Assembly (NCBI GenBank): GCA_031271345.1 | Contig: JAISVX010000001.1 | Location: 1-64,000 of the forward strand | Length of the DNA stretch: 64,000 bases | Direction: 5' to 3' | DNA from: Lactobacillaceae bacterium | GTDB lineage: Bacteria; Pseudomonadota; Alphaproteobacteria; RF32; CAG-239 | Part shown: one piece after another, positions 43,761 through 53,822 of the stretch | How the letters are laid out: each line of letters begins with the position of its first letter | Position numbering within the stretch: position 1 is the stretch's first letter | Made by a program: the position numbers and the translations under genes | The notes under the pieces: model-generated | The model's input: only the letters and a program-made list of their open reading frames with translations | What the model was told of the DNA's origin: nothing | Database searches by the model: none

Positions 43761-45314
43761 ATGAAAAAAAATGTTATCAGAACTTTTGTTTACAGCTTTG
43801 CAATCTCAACACTTGTTATATTTTCAATAAACAAGCTGCAAGCCTATTTCCCTCATAAAAAGCCTCAAACATCGGAGGTAAAAGTCAGCAATAAAAACAT
43901 TACTTCTTTTTTAAAAGCAGGACTAGAAAAAGAATCTGAGAATCTAGAAAACGACATTCCCTCAATCAATGAAGAATCTATATCATACTCTTATAATACT
44001 GCTGCGGAAGAAGAAGTTTCCGATAATTTCCAGACCGGGGATACTTCGGAATTTGAGCTGACATATATAGAAGAAGAAACAACAGATACCGCAAATGCCG
44101 ACGAAAACATTATAGACGCTTTTGCTTCTGAAAACATCGCTCAAATTGTTGAAGAGCCTCAGCCCTCAAGCAGCTCTTGGGTCATATCCGGGATTGAGCA
44201 GGACAATATTGAAAGCGAAGAAGAAATTGCTTCCAACCTTAGCGGCGGCGAACAGGCTAAAAAAACGCTAATCCCGATACAAAAAAGCAATGCCCCCGTT
44301 ACAAATGAAAAAGTCATCATAACAAACAATGCCGACGCAAATGAAGTCGCAATGTTTGACAACGCCTCCATAAGAGGAATGATAACAGAAAACGAATCTA
44401 CCGGCGAAGACAGCGGCAGCGCCGAAGACAGCCCTTGGGTTGTTGCAAAAGCAAAAATTTCTAAAAATAAATTAGTGCTTGAAGAGCCTTACGCAAAAGA
44501 AAGCTCAACCGTGGAAGCCGCTTTGGATGTAACGCCAAAATCTTCCGGCGGAGAAGTAAAAGTGGCGGAAATGGTTAGAAATATACTTATTCCTATCCCC
44601 GAAGACATTTTAAAAGAAGAAAATCTTACTCCTCAGCTAATATCGTCAAAAAGAAATAAAGAGCTGCAAGACAAAATAGAGCAGAACATCAGGATGAAAA
44701 GAGCGGAGGAAGAAGCTGCCCGCATAAAAGAAAAAAGCATCGCCGAAGAAGAAAATAAAAACGCTGATGACGACGATGATAAAAACGAAGAAAAGAAATC
44801 CAGAAAAACAATTTTTGACAGCATAAGCTCTATCTTCTCAGGAGGCAAAACACCTGAAGTTGGAGTATCCAAAGGTGGGGAAGCTAACAAATTCAACACC
44901 GCAAGCACTGTCTATACGGTAAAAAAAGACAGTAAAAATAAAAAAGAAAATAAAGTAACTAAAATTTTACCAACGGAGATTAAACTATCTTTTCAACCTA
45001 ATAGGGCGGAGATTTCCGGTCAAACTCTAAAATGGATTGAGGCGTTTGCCAACAAGACCAACGAAGACGAGACAGTGGCTCTTGAGATTAGGATTGATGG
45101 AACAAGTTCGTTTGAGCTTCAACAAAAAAGGTTAACTTTATTACATAATATTTTAACTAATAAGGGTGTAAGGTATAACAAAATTAATACAGTTTTTACT
45201 ACAAGAGAACCTAATTCTTTTATAATAAGGACTGTTAGAATAAGTGATAAATCAGTTGCTATGGATAGTAACCCAAAGATTGACGAAAACTCTAAATACT
45301 TCAAAAACTGGTAA
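43761..45314 (+). CDS. Membrane-anchored protein with C-terminal OmpA-like domain
   Basis: A 517-residue protein. An N-terminal signal or anchor helix (about 8-27) is followed by ~370 residues of acidic, probably disordered chain with charged helical parts (E-E-E-A-A-R-I-K-E-K; D-D-D-D-D-K-N-E-E-K-K). Residues about 405-500 fit the OmpA-family peptidoglycan-binding fold: I-K-L-S-F-Q-P-N-R-A-E-I-S, L-E-I-R-I-D-G, and Q-Q-K-R-L-T-L-L-H-N-I-L. OmpA domains bind diaminopimelate in the wall, so it could tether the pilus apparatus. GAGGG precedes the ATG. First gene of the pilus cluster; a long disordered spacer would let it span the periplasm. Confidence 0.65.
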   Translation: MKKNVIRTFVYSFAISTLVIFSINKLQAYFPHKKPQTSEVKVSNKNITSFLKAGLEKESENLENDIPSINEESISYSYNTAAEEEVSDNFQTGDTSEFELTYIEEETTDTANADENIIDAFASENIAQIVEEPQPSSSSWVISGIEQDNIESEEEIASNLSGGEQAKKTLIPIQKSNAPVTNEKVIITNNADANEVAMFDNASIRGMITENESTGEDSGSAEDSPWVVAKAKISKNKLVLEEPYAKESSTVEAALDVTPKSSGGEVKVAEMVRNILIPIPEDILKEENLTPQLISSKRNKELQDKIEQNIRMKRAEEEAARIKEKSIAEEENKNADDDDDKNEEKKSRKTIFDSISSIFSGGKTPEVGVSKGGEANKFNTASTVYTVKKDSKNKKENKVTKILPTEIKLSFQPNRAEISGQTLKWIEAFANKTNEDETVALEIRIDGTSSFELQQKRLTLLHNILTNKGVRYNKINTVFTTREPNSFIIRTVRISDKSVAMDSNPKIDENSKYFKNW

Positions 45315-45354
45315 TTTAAGAGCTTAGTTAATCTCCAGATGAATAGGTAAAAAA

Positions 45355-46038
45355 ATGATGAAAGAATGCTTTGAAAAAATAAAAACAAACAAAAAGATAC
45401 TGATTGTAGCTTGTTTCGCTTGTTTATTTATGATAGCAGGTTGCGCCGGTTCAATTATGCAGCCGGCATATAGTGTTCCTGAGGACAGCGCTTGCGACGA
45501 TTTTGGCGCCCCTAGAAACGCCAATGGAGAATGTGTGGATAACGGCGAGTTCGTAAGTTATACTCAAACATCCGCTCAATACAGAGAATATGGCGAAAGA
45601 ACACCCAGAGATCAATATGTAACTCAAGCTGGCGCCGGAAATAATATTTCAGCAGCTATCCCTCCTAGCATTGAAGAAGAAGTTATGGATTATGAGGATC
45701 AAATCAGCATGACCGACAGTTCTAAAGACGGAATGGATAACGATTACGACAGCGGAACAGCTGATGATCCAGTTGAAGACTGGTTGGCGGAAGAAGGTCA
45801 AACTTTAAGAAACGTTCTAACTGAGTGGAGCGAAAAAGCGGGATGGCGCTTAGTTTGGAATACCAACCGTAACTACAATATTACTGCGGGCGCAATGTTT
45901 AGAGGTCGCTTTGCAGATGTAAGCTCTGCTCTTATCAGGGCTTTTGCTAGAGCAAGACCTGCTCCTATAGCAACTTTTTATAAAGGTAACCGCGTCTTAG
46001 TTGTTGAGACTATGGAGGATGAAAATGCGTATAACTAA
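45355..46038 (+). CDS. TcpQ/PilL-like pilus lipoprotein
   Basis: A 227-residue lipoprotein: signal with lipobox I-A-G-C (about residue 25), a variable Tyr/Asp-rich linker, and a C-terminal TcpQ domain (about 140-222) with L-R-N-V-L-T-E-W-S-E-K-A-G-W-R-L-V-W and G-R-F-A-D-V-S-S-A-L. In type IVb pili, TcpQ or the TcpQ domain of PilL helps place the secretin. The secretin gene starts inside its last codons (14-base overlap), which supports the role. Confidence 0.78.
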   Translation: MMKECFEKIKTNKKILIVACFACLFMIAGCAGSIMQPAYSVPEDSACDDFGAPRNANGECVDNGEFVSYTQTSAQYREYGERTPRDQYVTQAGAGNNISAAIPPSIEEEVMDYEDQISMTDSSKDGMDNDYDSGTADDPVEDWLAEEGQTLRNVLTEWSEKAGWRLVWNTNRNYNITAGAMFRGRFADVSSALIRAFARARPAPIATFYKGNRVLVVETMEDENAYN

Positions 46039-47665
46039 TTTATTTAAATTCAGCTTAGGAATAATAGCTATAGCTATAATTATTTCCTGCTCTCTGTCAA
46101 CCAAGATGGAAGCTACGGTTGAACGTGATGTAGAGGCGACTTCCGCTTTAAAAGAAAAAGCTAAGGTACCGGCTAAAAAAGCCGTTGACGATGTTGTAAG
46201 AGTTAAAGACGATATCTGGCTTGGCGACAAAAGCGTTGTGGAGTTTGAAGGCGAGCCTTTGCCTAATTATCTAGAAACTAAAGATGGTGTTACTCTTGTC
46301 AGCAACAGACCAATTTCTCTATATGAAATTGGCGACATGATAAATAAAGTTACTTCACTTAAAGTTAGATATGCTTCCAAGCTGGAGCAAGACGCTTTCG
46401 CTGCGGCGGCTGACAATGCTCCTACTATGGAAAACATGAATGCCGGATGGGCAGAGCCAAGCAAAATGCTGGTTTCATACAAAGGTCCTCTAAGCGGTCT
46501 TTTAGATGAAATTTCATCTCGTTTCGGAATTTGGTGGAAATACGAAAACAGAGAAATATATTTCTACAAGTATATTACTAAAACTTTCGTTTTATACAGC
46601 CTTCCAACAAAACAATCTGTAAATACGCAAATCGGCGGTCAGTCAACAGGTTCCGGCGGCGGCGGTTCGTCATCAGTATCTTTGACAACTACTGCGGATT
46701 TAGAGTTTTGGCAATCAGTTGATACGGCTATCAGCTCTATGGTTGACGCCGACGCTAAATTCAGCATTGACAGCGCAAGCGGTGTCGTTTCATTAACCGC
46801 AACTCCCAGCGATATTAAAAAGGTTGCGCAGTATATTAACGAGCAAAACATGAGATTAGCCCGTCAAGTGGCGGTAAGCGTAAAGGTTTTCCAGGTAACT
46901 ATTTCAGACTCTGATAAATATGGATTAGACCTTAGCGCTGCGTTCAATGACGGAACTGCGGTAGAAACCGAGAACGGCTTAGTTAAAACCGGCGGCTCTT
47001 TGCTTGGAATGGCAAGCCCTAGAGGAGCTTTAGGCGATGACATTGCAAACAACTTAACAATGTCACTCCTACCTGGAAACTGGGACATTACAGCTTCTAT
47101 TAAAGCTTTGTCACAACAGGGAACCACAAGCCTAGTAACAAGCGGTACTGTAACTACTTTAAATAATAAACCGGCGCCTATTCAGGTTGTACGTAAACAA
47201 AACTACATCTCTGAAATTACTAAAACAAACAGCGGCGGCGATGCTAACTACTATGACTTGTCTGTAGAAACCAAAGAAGTTGAAGTTGGTTTCACATTAG
47301 ACGTATTACCCCGCGTTCTTGAACATGGAAGAGTTATGTTAATGTTCAACCTAACATTATCCGACTTGTTAGACTTGGAGAAAGTTATTATCGGTAATGA
47401 GGATGACGGTCAATACATTCAAAACCCAATTATTGAATCTCGCGGTTTCTCACAAGAAGTCGCTATGAAATCTGGAGAGTCTTTGGTTCTTACAGGTTAT
47501 GAGAAAACTAATAACCAAGTCAATAAAACCGGCGTCGGTTCGGCGGACAATCCTTGGCTGGGCGGCTCTGTCGTGGCTAGCAAAGACAGAAACGTATTGG
47601 TTATCATTTTAACTCCTGTAATCCTAAATACTCCATTAACTCCAGAATCTAGAATGGATATGTAG
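46025..47665 (+). CDS. pilN: Type IVb pilus secretin lipoprotein, PilN family
   Basis: A 546-residue outer-membrane secretin. ATG 46025 is 6 bases behind GGAGG; ATG 46019 touches it. Lipobox I-I-S-C lies near residue 19. N0/N1-like domains (about 70-190) are followed by a Gly/Ser-rich insert (G-G-G-G-S-S), an N-domain with A-V-S-V-K-V-F-Q-V, and the secretin core ending L-V-I-I-L-T-P-V-I-L. This order matches PilN of the R64 thin pilus. Outer-membrane pore for the pilus. Confidence 0.88.
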   Translation: MRITNLFKFSLGIIAIAIIISCSLSTKMEATVERDVEATSALKEKAKVPAKKAVDDVVRVKDDIWLGDKSVVEFEGEPLPNYLETKDGVTLVSNRPISLYEIGDMINKVTSLKVRYASKLEQDAFAAAADNAPTMENMNAGWAEPSKMLVSYKGPLSGLLDEISSRFGIWWKYENREIYFYKYITKTFVLYSLPTKQSVNTQIGGQSTGSGGGGSSSVSLTTTADLEFWQSVDTAISSMVDADAKFSIDSASGVVSLTATPSDIKKVAQYINEQNMRLARQVAVSVKVFQVTISDSDKYGLDLSAAFNDGTAVETENGLVKTGGSLLGMASPRGALGDDIANNLTMSLLPGNWDITASIKALSQQGTTSLVTSGTVTTLNNKPAPIQVVRKQNYISEITKTNSGGDANYYDLSVETKEVEVGFTLDVLPRVLEHGRVMLMFNLTLSDLLDLEKVIIGNEDDGQYIQNPIIESRGFSQEVAMKSGESLVLTGYEKTNNQVNKTGVGSADNPWLGGSVVASKDRNVLVIILTPVILNTPLTPESRMDM

Positions 47666-47690
47666 GAAAAAGACTACTAAAGGAAAAAGA

Positions 47691-49010
47691 ATGCAAGACG
47701 ATCCAAACATAAATGACGACTACGCGGAACAAGGCTATCTTGAGGATAGCCCGGTTCCCAATATGTCGCAAGAAGATCAAGGCGAAAGAGCTTGGGGAAC
47801 CAAAATTATTGTGGACGGCAATACTTACGCAACAAGCTTGTTCTGGCAGCCGCTGCAAAACGCCGAGGATCCATTCACAGAAGTTGAAGAAGCTTCAGAA
47901 GGCATTTTAGAAGGCGCGGACTTATTTTGTATTAAACAAGGCAAAGCGCCGCAATTTGGTATTTGTGTTTCTCATGAGGGATATAAGAGCGGCGAACAAG
48001 TTGCTGCCATATCTTTATCTTCGGCACTATCAGATGTTTCTTCTTTTGTTGCTGTATTTAAGGTTAACAATGGGTGGTGGTATACCTGCGTCAGAAACGA
48101 TATTATATTATCCGACGGCGATATGCTTTTTCTTAATGAAGAAGAAGCAAAAGAACAGTTTATGTCTATGCTTGCCGTACCTGACTGGGGACATAAAATT
48201 GCTCCGGAGGAATGGGGAATTGCCGATACTGAGTACCCCAGCCTAGAAGAATTATTCCAAAAAGGTTTAACCGCAAAGCTTCAAAAAATTAAAGCTTTAA
48301 GAGGCACAAAGCTTCTTATGGTTATCGGCGTTTCCGTTGTCGTGGGTTTATGGCTGTTATCAAGCATTATTGACGCCATTTTCCTTACTCCTCCCAAGAG
48401 ACCTATTATCGCGCCTGTAGCACCTAAAGTTATTGAAGAGGTGGAGATACCGCCGGAAGTTAAGCCTTGGGAAAAAATCCAAGACCCTGGCGAAATAATG
48501 GAACAATGCCTGAAAAATACTTTGGCTTTGGTTAGAATTATGCCTCCAGGATGGTATATCGGCGATGTTAACTGCCTAAGTTCAGGCATTTCGACAACAT
48601 GGTCCAGAGAGATTGGAAGAATATCTTGGATAGATAAGGCGTTAAGCAAGTCTGGACTTAACTTTGGAAGCAAAGGTATAACAGATGACGGCAATAATTT
48701 AATTGCATCTTTACCTTTTGAAAACATAAAAGAGATTACTTCTCCTCCTACTAGAAGTGATATTGACTTAAAAAATACTTTAAATAATATGTTCCAATCT
48801 ATCGGACAAGATGTGAACTTAGCCAGCTTTTCATTTACATCTCCTCAGGGAAATGTGTACAGATCTGTTAAGTTTAGGTTTACATCAGGAAATAATCCCG
48901 CGGTCTGGAGCAGTTTGTTAACAAAATTTTCAGGACTTGAAATTACTATGATAAAATACAGCACCGTTAGTGAAACGTGGGAATATGAAGGAGCAATCTA
49001 TGTTTTATAA
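47691..49010 (+). CDS. pilO: Pilus accessory protein, PilO family
   Basis: A 439-residue bitopic protein: cytoplasmic N-domain (1-200), one membrane helix (about 206-228, L-M-V-I-G-V-S-V-V-V-G-L-W-L-L) and a periplasmic C-domain (M-P-P-G-W-Y-I-G-D-V-N-C). Length, topology and place between pilN and pilP match type IVb PilO. An AAAGGA site precedes ATG. Its 3' end overlaps pilP by 11 bases. Confidence 0.78.
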   Translation: MQDDPNINDDYAEQGYLEDSPVPNMSQEDQGERAWGTKIIVDGNTYATSLFWQPLQNAEDPFTEVEEASEGILEGADLFCIKQGKAPQFGICVSHEGYKSGEQVAAISLSSALSDVSSFVAVFKVNNGWWYTCVRNDIILSDGDMLFLNEEEAKEQFMSMLAVPDWGHKIAPEEWGIADTEYPSLEELFQKGLTAKLQKIKALRGTKLLMVIGVSVVVGLWLLSSIIDAIFLTPPKRPIIAPVAPKVIEEVEIPPEVKPWEKIQDPGEIMEQCLKNTLALVRIMPPGWYIGDVNCLSSGISTTWSREIGRISWIDKALSKSGLNFGSKGITDDGNNLIASLPFENIKEITSPPTRSDIDLKNTLNNMFQSIGQDVNLASFSFTSPQGNVYRSVKFRFTSGNNPAVWSSLLTKFSGLEITMIKYSTVSETWEYEGAIYVL

Positions 49011-50436
49011 TGTTTTAAAAAATTTAAGCAAAGTTACTTTGGCATTAACTCTGGTACTTTTTGGAGTTAACTCAAGCTTTGCTCAAGGAACAGTATCTCT
49101 TGCAGACGATATTGAAGATGAACTTGGAATAGATAGCAATGTTCCTGACGAAATCTCTTTGTTTGACCAGGAGGACTTGGAAGATTTAGATAGTGGATTA
49201 ATTCAACCAGTATCAAGAAGAGTTGAGACAGTAACAACGACAACAACCGTTACTGAAAATGTCAACGACGTTACTGAAAATGTCAACGACAACGCTCCAG
49301 AAAGCACAATTTCTCTTTCTGACGAGGGTCTTGACTTAATCGAAAACTATAACAATTCAAATCCATTTCCAACTTCAAAAGCTCCAGTCGTGATTGATGA
49401 TAATTTTGGCGAAGATTTACTAACTCAAATCGATGATAAATTATTCTCGCAAATGTCTGACATTGAAAAGCAAACAGCTTTGCTTACTTTGGAATTAAGA
49501 CGCGAAAGAATTAAAACTGAAATCGACGCTGTCCGCCTGCAAAGACAAAAAGCAATTGAGCTTGAAGAAGAAGCAAAAGAACTGAAAGCTCGCGAAAGAG
49601 CGGAATGGGAAACCGAACAGCAAAGAAAACTAATTGAAGAGCAGGTTAAACTTCAAGAAGAGAATGTTAGGCTGGAAAAGTTAAGACAAGAGAAAGTTCT
49701 CAACGCATATAAAAATGAAATGCTTAAAACAAATCAAAAATGGGTTGACGCTCTTAACGGCGCATACAATGAAGCCCGCGCAGTTGAAGCAGAAAGAGCC
49801 GAGCATCTTGAAGAATTTAAAACTAAACTAACCAGCTTGGCAAGTTTAGCGCAGACTTTAGGAAATGATGCGATTACGGCAAAAGAAAACTATGATAGAG
49901 AGATACAAAACCTGCAAACTCAAATCTCTATTTTATCTTCCAGAGTTGAAACTTTAAGCAAAGAAAAAGCAGAAGGCTATGCTGCCCAAGGCGGTGTGCT
50001 TGATGTTGACAATCCTTTCGCAAACCCTGCTTTTGGAACGAATTCTGATCCGGAAATGAAGTTGGGCGACGAGTACTTGGTTTTAGAAATTAGAGGAAAA
50101 GGCGAAGATATGACCGCAAAACTCTCTAATAAAACCGGCTCGGAAGCTTTCTTTGTAAGAAAAGGCACTAAGTTGAAAAGCGGTCATATAATTGAAGAAA
50201 TTACGCCAACTTTCATTCGCGCAGATAAAAAAGGTGAAAAAGACTTTATTTATTTCTCTGCCGGCGGCGTTCTTGATACAGAGCCAGACGCTGATGTAAA
50301 AATCAAAAACGTGCCTATGGGTAGAAATGACGGCGACGCAGCTTCTTCTGCAACACGCGGAACAGGCTATGCCGGCAGCGAAGCTCCAAAGGCTTATGTA
50401 AGCGACAGCTTTATTGAACAAATGTTTGCAGAATAA
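49000..50436 (+). CDS. pilP: Pilus accessory protein, PilP-like
   Basis: A 478-residue exported protein. ATG 49000 has AAGGAG 6 bases upstream. Signal peptide ending S-F-A-Q (about 30), an acidic segment with T-E-N-V-N-D duplicated, a long coiled coil (about 150-310), and a C-terminal beta domain (about 350-430; L-V-L-E-I-R-G-K-G; V-R-K-G-T-K-L-K-S-G-H) of the GspC/PilP type, which contacts the secretin. Longer than usual for PilP because of the coiled coil. Confidence 0.68.
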   Translation: MFYNVLKNLSKVTLALTLVLFGVNSSFAQGTVSLADDIEDELGIDSNVPDEISLFDQEDLEDLDSGLIQPVSRRVETVTTTTTVTENVNDVTENVNDNAPESTISLSDEGLDLIENYNNSNPFPTSKAPVVIDDNFGEDLLTQIDDKLFSQMSDIEKQTALLTLELRRERIKTEIDAVRLQRQKAIELEEEAKELKARERAEWETEQQRKLIEEQVKLQEENVRLEKLRQEKVLNAYKNEMLKTNQKWVDALNGAYNEARAVEAERAEHLEEFKTKLTSLASLAQTLGNDAITAKENYDREIQNLQTQISILSSRVETLSKEKAEGYAAQGGVLDVDNPFANPAFGTNSDPEMKLGDEYLVLEIRGKGEDMTAKLSNKTGSEAFFVRKGTKLKSGHIIEEITPTFIRADKKGEKDFIYFSAGGVLDTEPDADVKIKNVPMGRNDGDAASSATRGTGYAGSEAPKAYVSDSFIEQMFAE

Positions 50437-50445
50437 TAAAAGCTT

Positions 50446-50473
50446 TTCCAGGGCGGCAAAAGCTGCCCTGGAA
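50446..50473 (+). other. Strong hairpin between pilP and pilQ
   Basis: TTCCAGGGCGGC pairs with GCTGCCCTGGAA across an AAAA loop (one G-T pair). No clear T-run follows, so it is more likely a processing, stability or attenuating structure than a full terminator. Confidence 0.6.
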
Positions 50474-50502
50474 GAAATTTATTAATTTTATGGTGCGTTA
50501 TT

Positions 50503-52143
50503 ATGGCTGAGACAGGAACTACTTCTGAACAACAAAAAACTCCTCAAACTCCTGTAGAGAAACCAAAAGAAACAGCTGCGGGACGTATTGATCAATATTT
50601 TGCAAACGGAAATAATCTAATTACATTACAAGGATCTTCTCTGGTCATTGACGATGACACGAGAAGATTGCTTGCATTATTTGAAGACGGTCAGTTTCTT
50701 GTCTCGGAAAACCATAAATTTGACGGTCGTGTTCTAAGCTTTGAGGTTCTGGCAAGAAAAAGAAAACTGCCGATTAACAAACCCAAATATATTTCAATCA
50801 ACGAATTAAACACTGTTTATGCGATTGCGGAAAGAAGAGCCGCAAACTTGGATATGGGCAATGACAACCTTGAAAATATCCAAATGCAGAAAGACTTTGT
50901 AAACGTTGTCGCAAGAGCGGCGCAGCAAAAAGTTTCCGACGTTCACATTGTTGTCGCCAACAGCACGCAAATTTTCTTCAGAGCCAACGGTACTATGGTT
51001 CTGGAAATGGAATACAACAAAGACTGGGGCGAAGCATTTGTCCGCGCGGCATTTGCGTCTGCGGATATTTCTGACTCCAACTATGCTCAAAACGAGTTTC
51101 AGGCTGCGCAAAAGCTTGGTTCGACCCCGCTTCGCGGTTCTAAAGGCAAACTGATGCTGCCGCACAATGTTTTGGCGATACGTTTACAGTTTAATCCTAT
51201 CGCGTTCGGCTCGCAATATCTGGTTATGCGTCTTTTGTATGCCGATGACAACCCGGACGGCAGCGGCGACTTAGAATCTCTAGGTTTTGGACAATATGAA
51301 CTTGATCTGTTTTATCGTTTGAGAGCTATTCCTATCGGACTTAATATTATTGCCGGTCCTACAGGTTCGGGAAAAAGTACGACATTGCAAAGAAACATGA
51401 TTAGGCTTCTTCAAGATAAAAAATATGAATGTAACTTGATTACGGTGGAAGACCCGCCCGAGTACCCAATTCCCGGCGCAAGGCAAATGCCGGTGACTAA
51501 CGCAAATAATGAAGAAGAAAAAGACGAGCAGTTTAATAAAGCGTTGTCCGCTGCGTTGCGTTCCGACCCGGATATTATGATGGTTGGCGAGATTCGTTCC
51601 CTCGCCGCCGCAGAGTTGACATTTAAGGGCGCGCTTTCCGGACACAGCATGTGGTCGACACTGCACGCGAACAGCGCTCCTGCGATTATTACCCGCCTTA
51701 GGGATATGGGGGTTAAACCTTATGTGCTTAACGACCCTGAAATTATCAAAGGACTGATTTCACAGCGTTTGTTCAGAACACTATGTCCTCACTGCAGAAT
51801 TCCCGTTAAAGAAAGAATGGAAGAGCTTAGCGTTAAAAGACTTAAGAAATCATTGGGAGACTTTGGTATAGAAAATACATACGTAAAAGGTCCCGGATGC
51901 AAGTTCTGCGGCGGAAAAGGCGTTAAAGGCAGAACCTGCGTCCCGGAAATAATTATGCCGGATTCAACTTTTCTTGAGCTTTTAATAAGCGGTGAAACAA
52001 GAAAAGCTATAGAATACTGGACAAACGATTTAAATGGACGCACATTAAAAGAAGCGGCTATTGAAAGAATGTTAAAAGGTCTTATCGATTTAGATGAAAT
52101 TGAACGCTGGTGCGGTCTGTTAGACCAGCGTCCAATATATTAG
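50503..52143 (+). CDS. pilQ: Type IVb pilus assembly ATPase, PilQ/GspE family
   Basis: A 546-residue ATPase. S-D-V-H-I (145-149) and Walker A G-P-T-G-S-G-K-S (285-292) are followed by T-V-E-D-P, the Walker B region I-M-M-V-G-E-I-R and the His box S-T-L-H-A. Two Cys pairs, C-P-H-C and C-K-F-C, form the zinc element of extension ATPases. It drives pilus polymerisation together with PilR. Confidence 0.9.
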   Translation: MAETGTTSEQQKTPQTPVEKPKETAAGRIDQYFANGNNLITLQGSSLVIDDDTRRLLALFEDGQFLVSENHKFDGRVLSFEVLARKRKLPINKPKYISINELNTVYAIAERRAANLDMGNDNLENIQMQKDFVNVVARAAQQKVSDVHIVVANSTQIFFRANGTMVLEMEYNKDWGEAFVRAAFASADISDSNYAQNEFQAAQKLGSTPLRGSKGKLMLPHNVLAIRLQFNPIAFGSQYLVMRLLYADDNPDGSGDLESLGFGQYELDLFYRLRAIPIGLNIIAGPTGSGKSTTLQRNMIRLLQDKKYECNLITVEDPPEYPIPGARQMPVTNANNEEEKDEQFNKALSAALRSDPDIMMVGEIRSLAAAELTFKGALSGHSMWSTLHANSAPAIITRLRDMGVKPYVLNDPEIIKGLISQRLFRTLCPHCRIPVKERMEELSVKRLKKSLGDFGIENTYVKGPGCKFCGGKGVKGRTCVPEIIMPDSTFLELLISGETRKAIEYWTNDLNGRTLKEAAIERMLKGLIDLDEIERWCGLLDQRPIY

Positions 52144-52155
52144 GGAGAAATACAG

Positions 52156-53280
52156 ATGGCAAAAGATCAAAAACGCAGGTCGGCATCATTAAACAAAGCA
52201 ATGAAAAGCCTTAATACCGTTGAGGTTTATTATGCAAAATTGATATGCAATTTTTCAAGCAGCGCCAGACTAAAAGTTTTTAAGAAAATCGCCGCATTAA
52301 TGAAGAACAGATTTTCTCTCATGAATGCTCTGGACATGATTTATGACGGTTTTTCCAACGGCGGTAAAAACGCTGGCGAGCCTATGGCGATTGCAATTGC
52401 CGCATGGGCTAAAGCCCTGCAAAACGGTTTGCCTTTTTCCGAAGCCTTAAAAGGATGGGCGCCCGACCGCGAAAGACTGATGTTGTCCGTGGGCGACGTT
52501 TCAGACCTTGAAAACGCTATTCTTAACCTGATTAAAGTTACGGAAGGCTCAACAAAAATGATTAGACCGATTGTCGGTGCGATAACTTATCCAGGCTTCC
52601 TGGCAATGGTTTCGGTTTTGATTATTTACGGTATCGGCGTATACATGGTGCCTCCAATGGTTGAGGCCGCTCCGGGCGTCAGGTGGAGAGGAACGGCAAA
52701 AAGCCTTTATGATGTGTCTGTGTGGATTGAAAACAACTGGATAATCGCGTTCTCTATCCTGCCAGCTCTATTTGTAACTATATATGCTACAATTGGTATA
52801 TGGACAGGAAGAATTCGCGCGGCTTTTGACGGTCTCCCTCCATGGTCTTTATACAAGGTGTTTGTCGGTATCAGCTGGCTCTTGGCTTTATCTGCCTTAA
52901 TTAAGGGCGGTACGCCTGTATCAATTGCCTTGAGATCTTTACGCAAAGACTCAACAAGATACCTTAAAGAAAGAATTGATAAAACTTTAGTATTTGTAAA
53001 CAATGGTGACAATTTAGGTCAGGCATTGATGAAAACTGGGCTTAACTTCCCTGATAAAGAAGTGGTTGCGGACCTTAAGATTTATTCAGAGTTAGACAAC
53101 TTCGAAGAAGCATTAGACAACTTAGCCAATTCATGGCTTGATGAATCTGTTTACTTAATTGAACAAAAAGCGTCTATTTTGAACATGGTCGCGCTGCTTT
53201 CCGTGGGCGGAGTTATCGCTTGGGCGGTGTTGGGCGTGTTCGCGATGCAAGACCAAATTACCGGTTCTATGGGAATGTAA
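52156..53280 (+). CDS. pilR: Type IVb pilus inner-membrane platform, PilR/GspF family
   Basis: A 374-residue GspF-like protein with the duplicated cytoplasmic helical domain (F-K-K-I-A-A-L-M-K-N-R-F-S-L and W-L-L-A-L-S-A-L-I-K-G-G) and three membrane helices (about 143-165, 195-215, 345-365). It transmits ATPase movement to the pilin. 12 bases follow pilQ; 1 base separates it from the next gene. Confidence 0.88.
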   Translation: MAKDQKRRSASLNKAMKSLNTVEVYYAKLICNFSSSARLKVFKKIAALMKNRFSLMNALDMIYDGFSNGGKNAGEPMAIAIAAWAKALQNGLPFSEALKGWAPDRERLMLSVGDVSDLENAILNLIKVTEGSTKMIRPIVGAITYPGFLAMVSVLIIYGIGVYMVPPMVEAAPGVRWRGTAKSLYDVSVWIENNWIIAFSILPALFVTIYATIGIWTGRIRAAFDGLPPWSLYKVFVGISWLLALSALIKGGTPVSIALRSLRKDSTRYLKERIDKTLVFVNNGDNLGQALMKTGLNFPDKEVVADLKIYSELDNFEEALDNLANSWLDESVYLIEQKASILNMVALLSVGGVIAWAVLGVFAMQDQITGSMGM

Positions 53281-53281
53281 G

Positions 53282-53812
53282 ATGACTAAAAATAAGAAAA
53301 TTATAGCTGCCGCCGTATCTGTTTTTATAATAGCTATTGTTATTCTGGGCATTTTCTTAATGAAACCAAATAAATCTTCTCTTGCTAAACTTGAGCTTGA
53401 AAATTTGGTAAGCTCAATCAGAAACAGCTATAAAAACAGCCCCGGATACTGGGGACTGGATACAAAATACGTTATTAACAACGGGCTTGCAAGAGATGCG
53501 GCCGACGGGAAAATCGTCAATATCTACGGAAAAACCACTTTGGCAGGATATGATTTTGCCGCGACAACCCTTATGCCCGGAAGCAAAACATTTGATATAA
53601 TTTATGAAGGCTTAACTAAGGAAGAATGCATTTCTTTATCGAGCATAGAGCTTTCCGACGAGCAGAAATTATCGTTAATCTCCGTTTTTATAAAATCTGG
53701 AGACATCGTAAGCGAGTTTGGCTGGGGAGAAGAGAACAAGCTTCCAATCTCGGTTAATATTGCAAAAAGATTTTGCAAAAACAACAATGATATTTTATGG
53801 CGTTTTGAATAG
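53282..53812 (+). CDS. Pilin-like protein without a prepilin leader
   Basis: A 176-residue protein: one N-terminal membrane helix (about 7-25) and a globular part whose order of motifs follows that of the major pilin in the next gene (S-I-R-N-S-Y...G-L-D-T-K here, N-I-R-T-I-Y...G-L-D-T-K there; then Y-E-G-L-T-K-E-E-C versus Y-K-G-L-S-Q-D-A-C). It lacks the G-x-x-x-x-E processing site, so it would stay in the membrane or be cut differently. Possible minor pilin, pilin chaperone or assembly adaptor. Confidence 0.6.
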   Translation: MTKNKKIIAAAVSVFIIAIVILGIFLMKPNKSSLAKLELENLVSSIRNSYKNSPGYWGLDTKYVINNGLARDAADGKIVNIYGKTTLAGYDFAATTLMPGSKTFDIIYEGLTKEECISLSSIELSDEQKLSLISVFIKSGDIVSEFGWGEENKLPISVNIAKRFCKNNNDILWRFE

Positions 53813-53822
53813 TTTTTTTACA

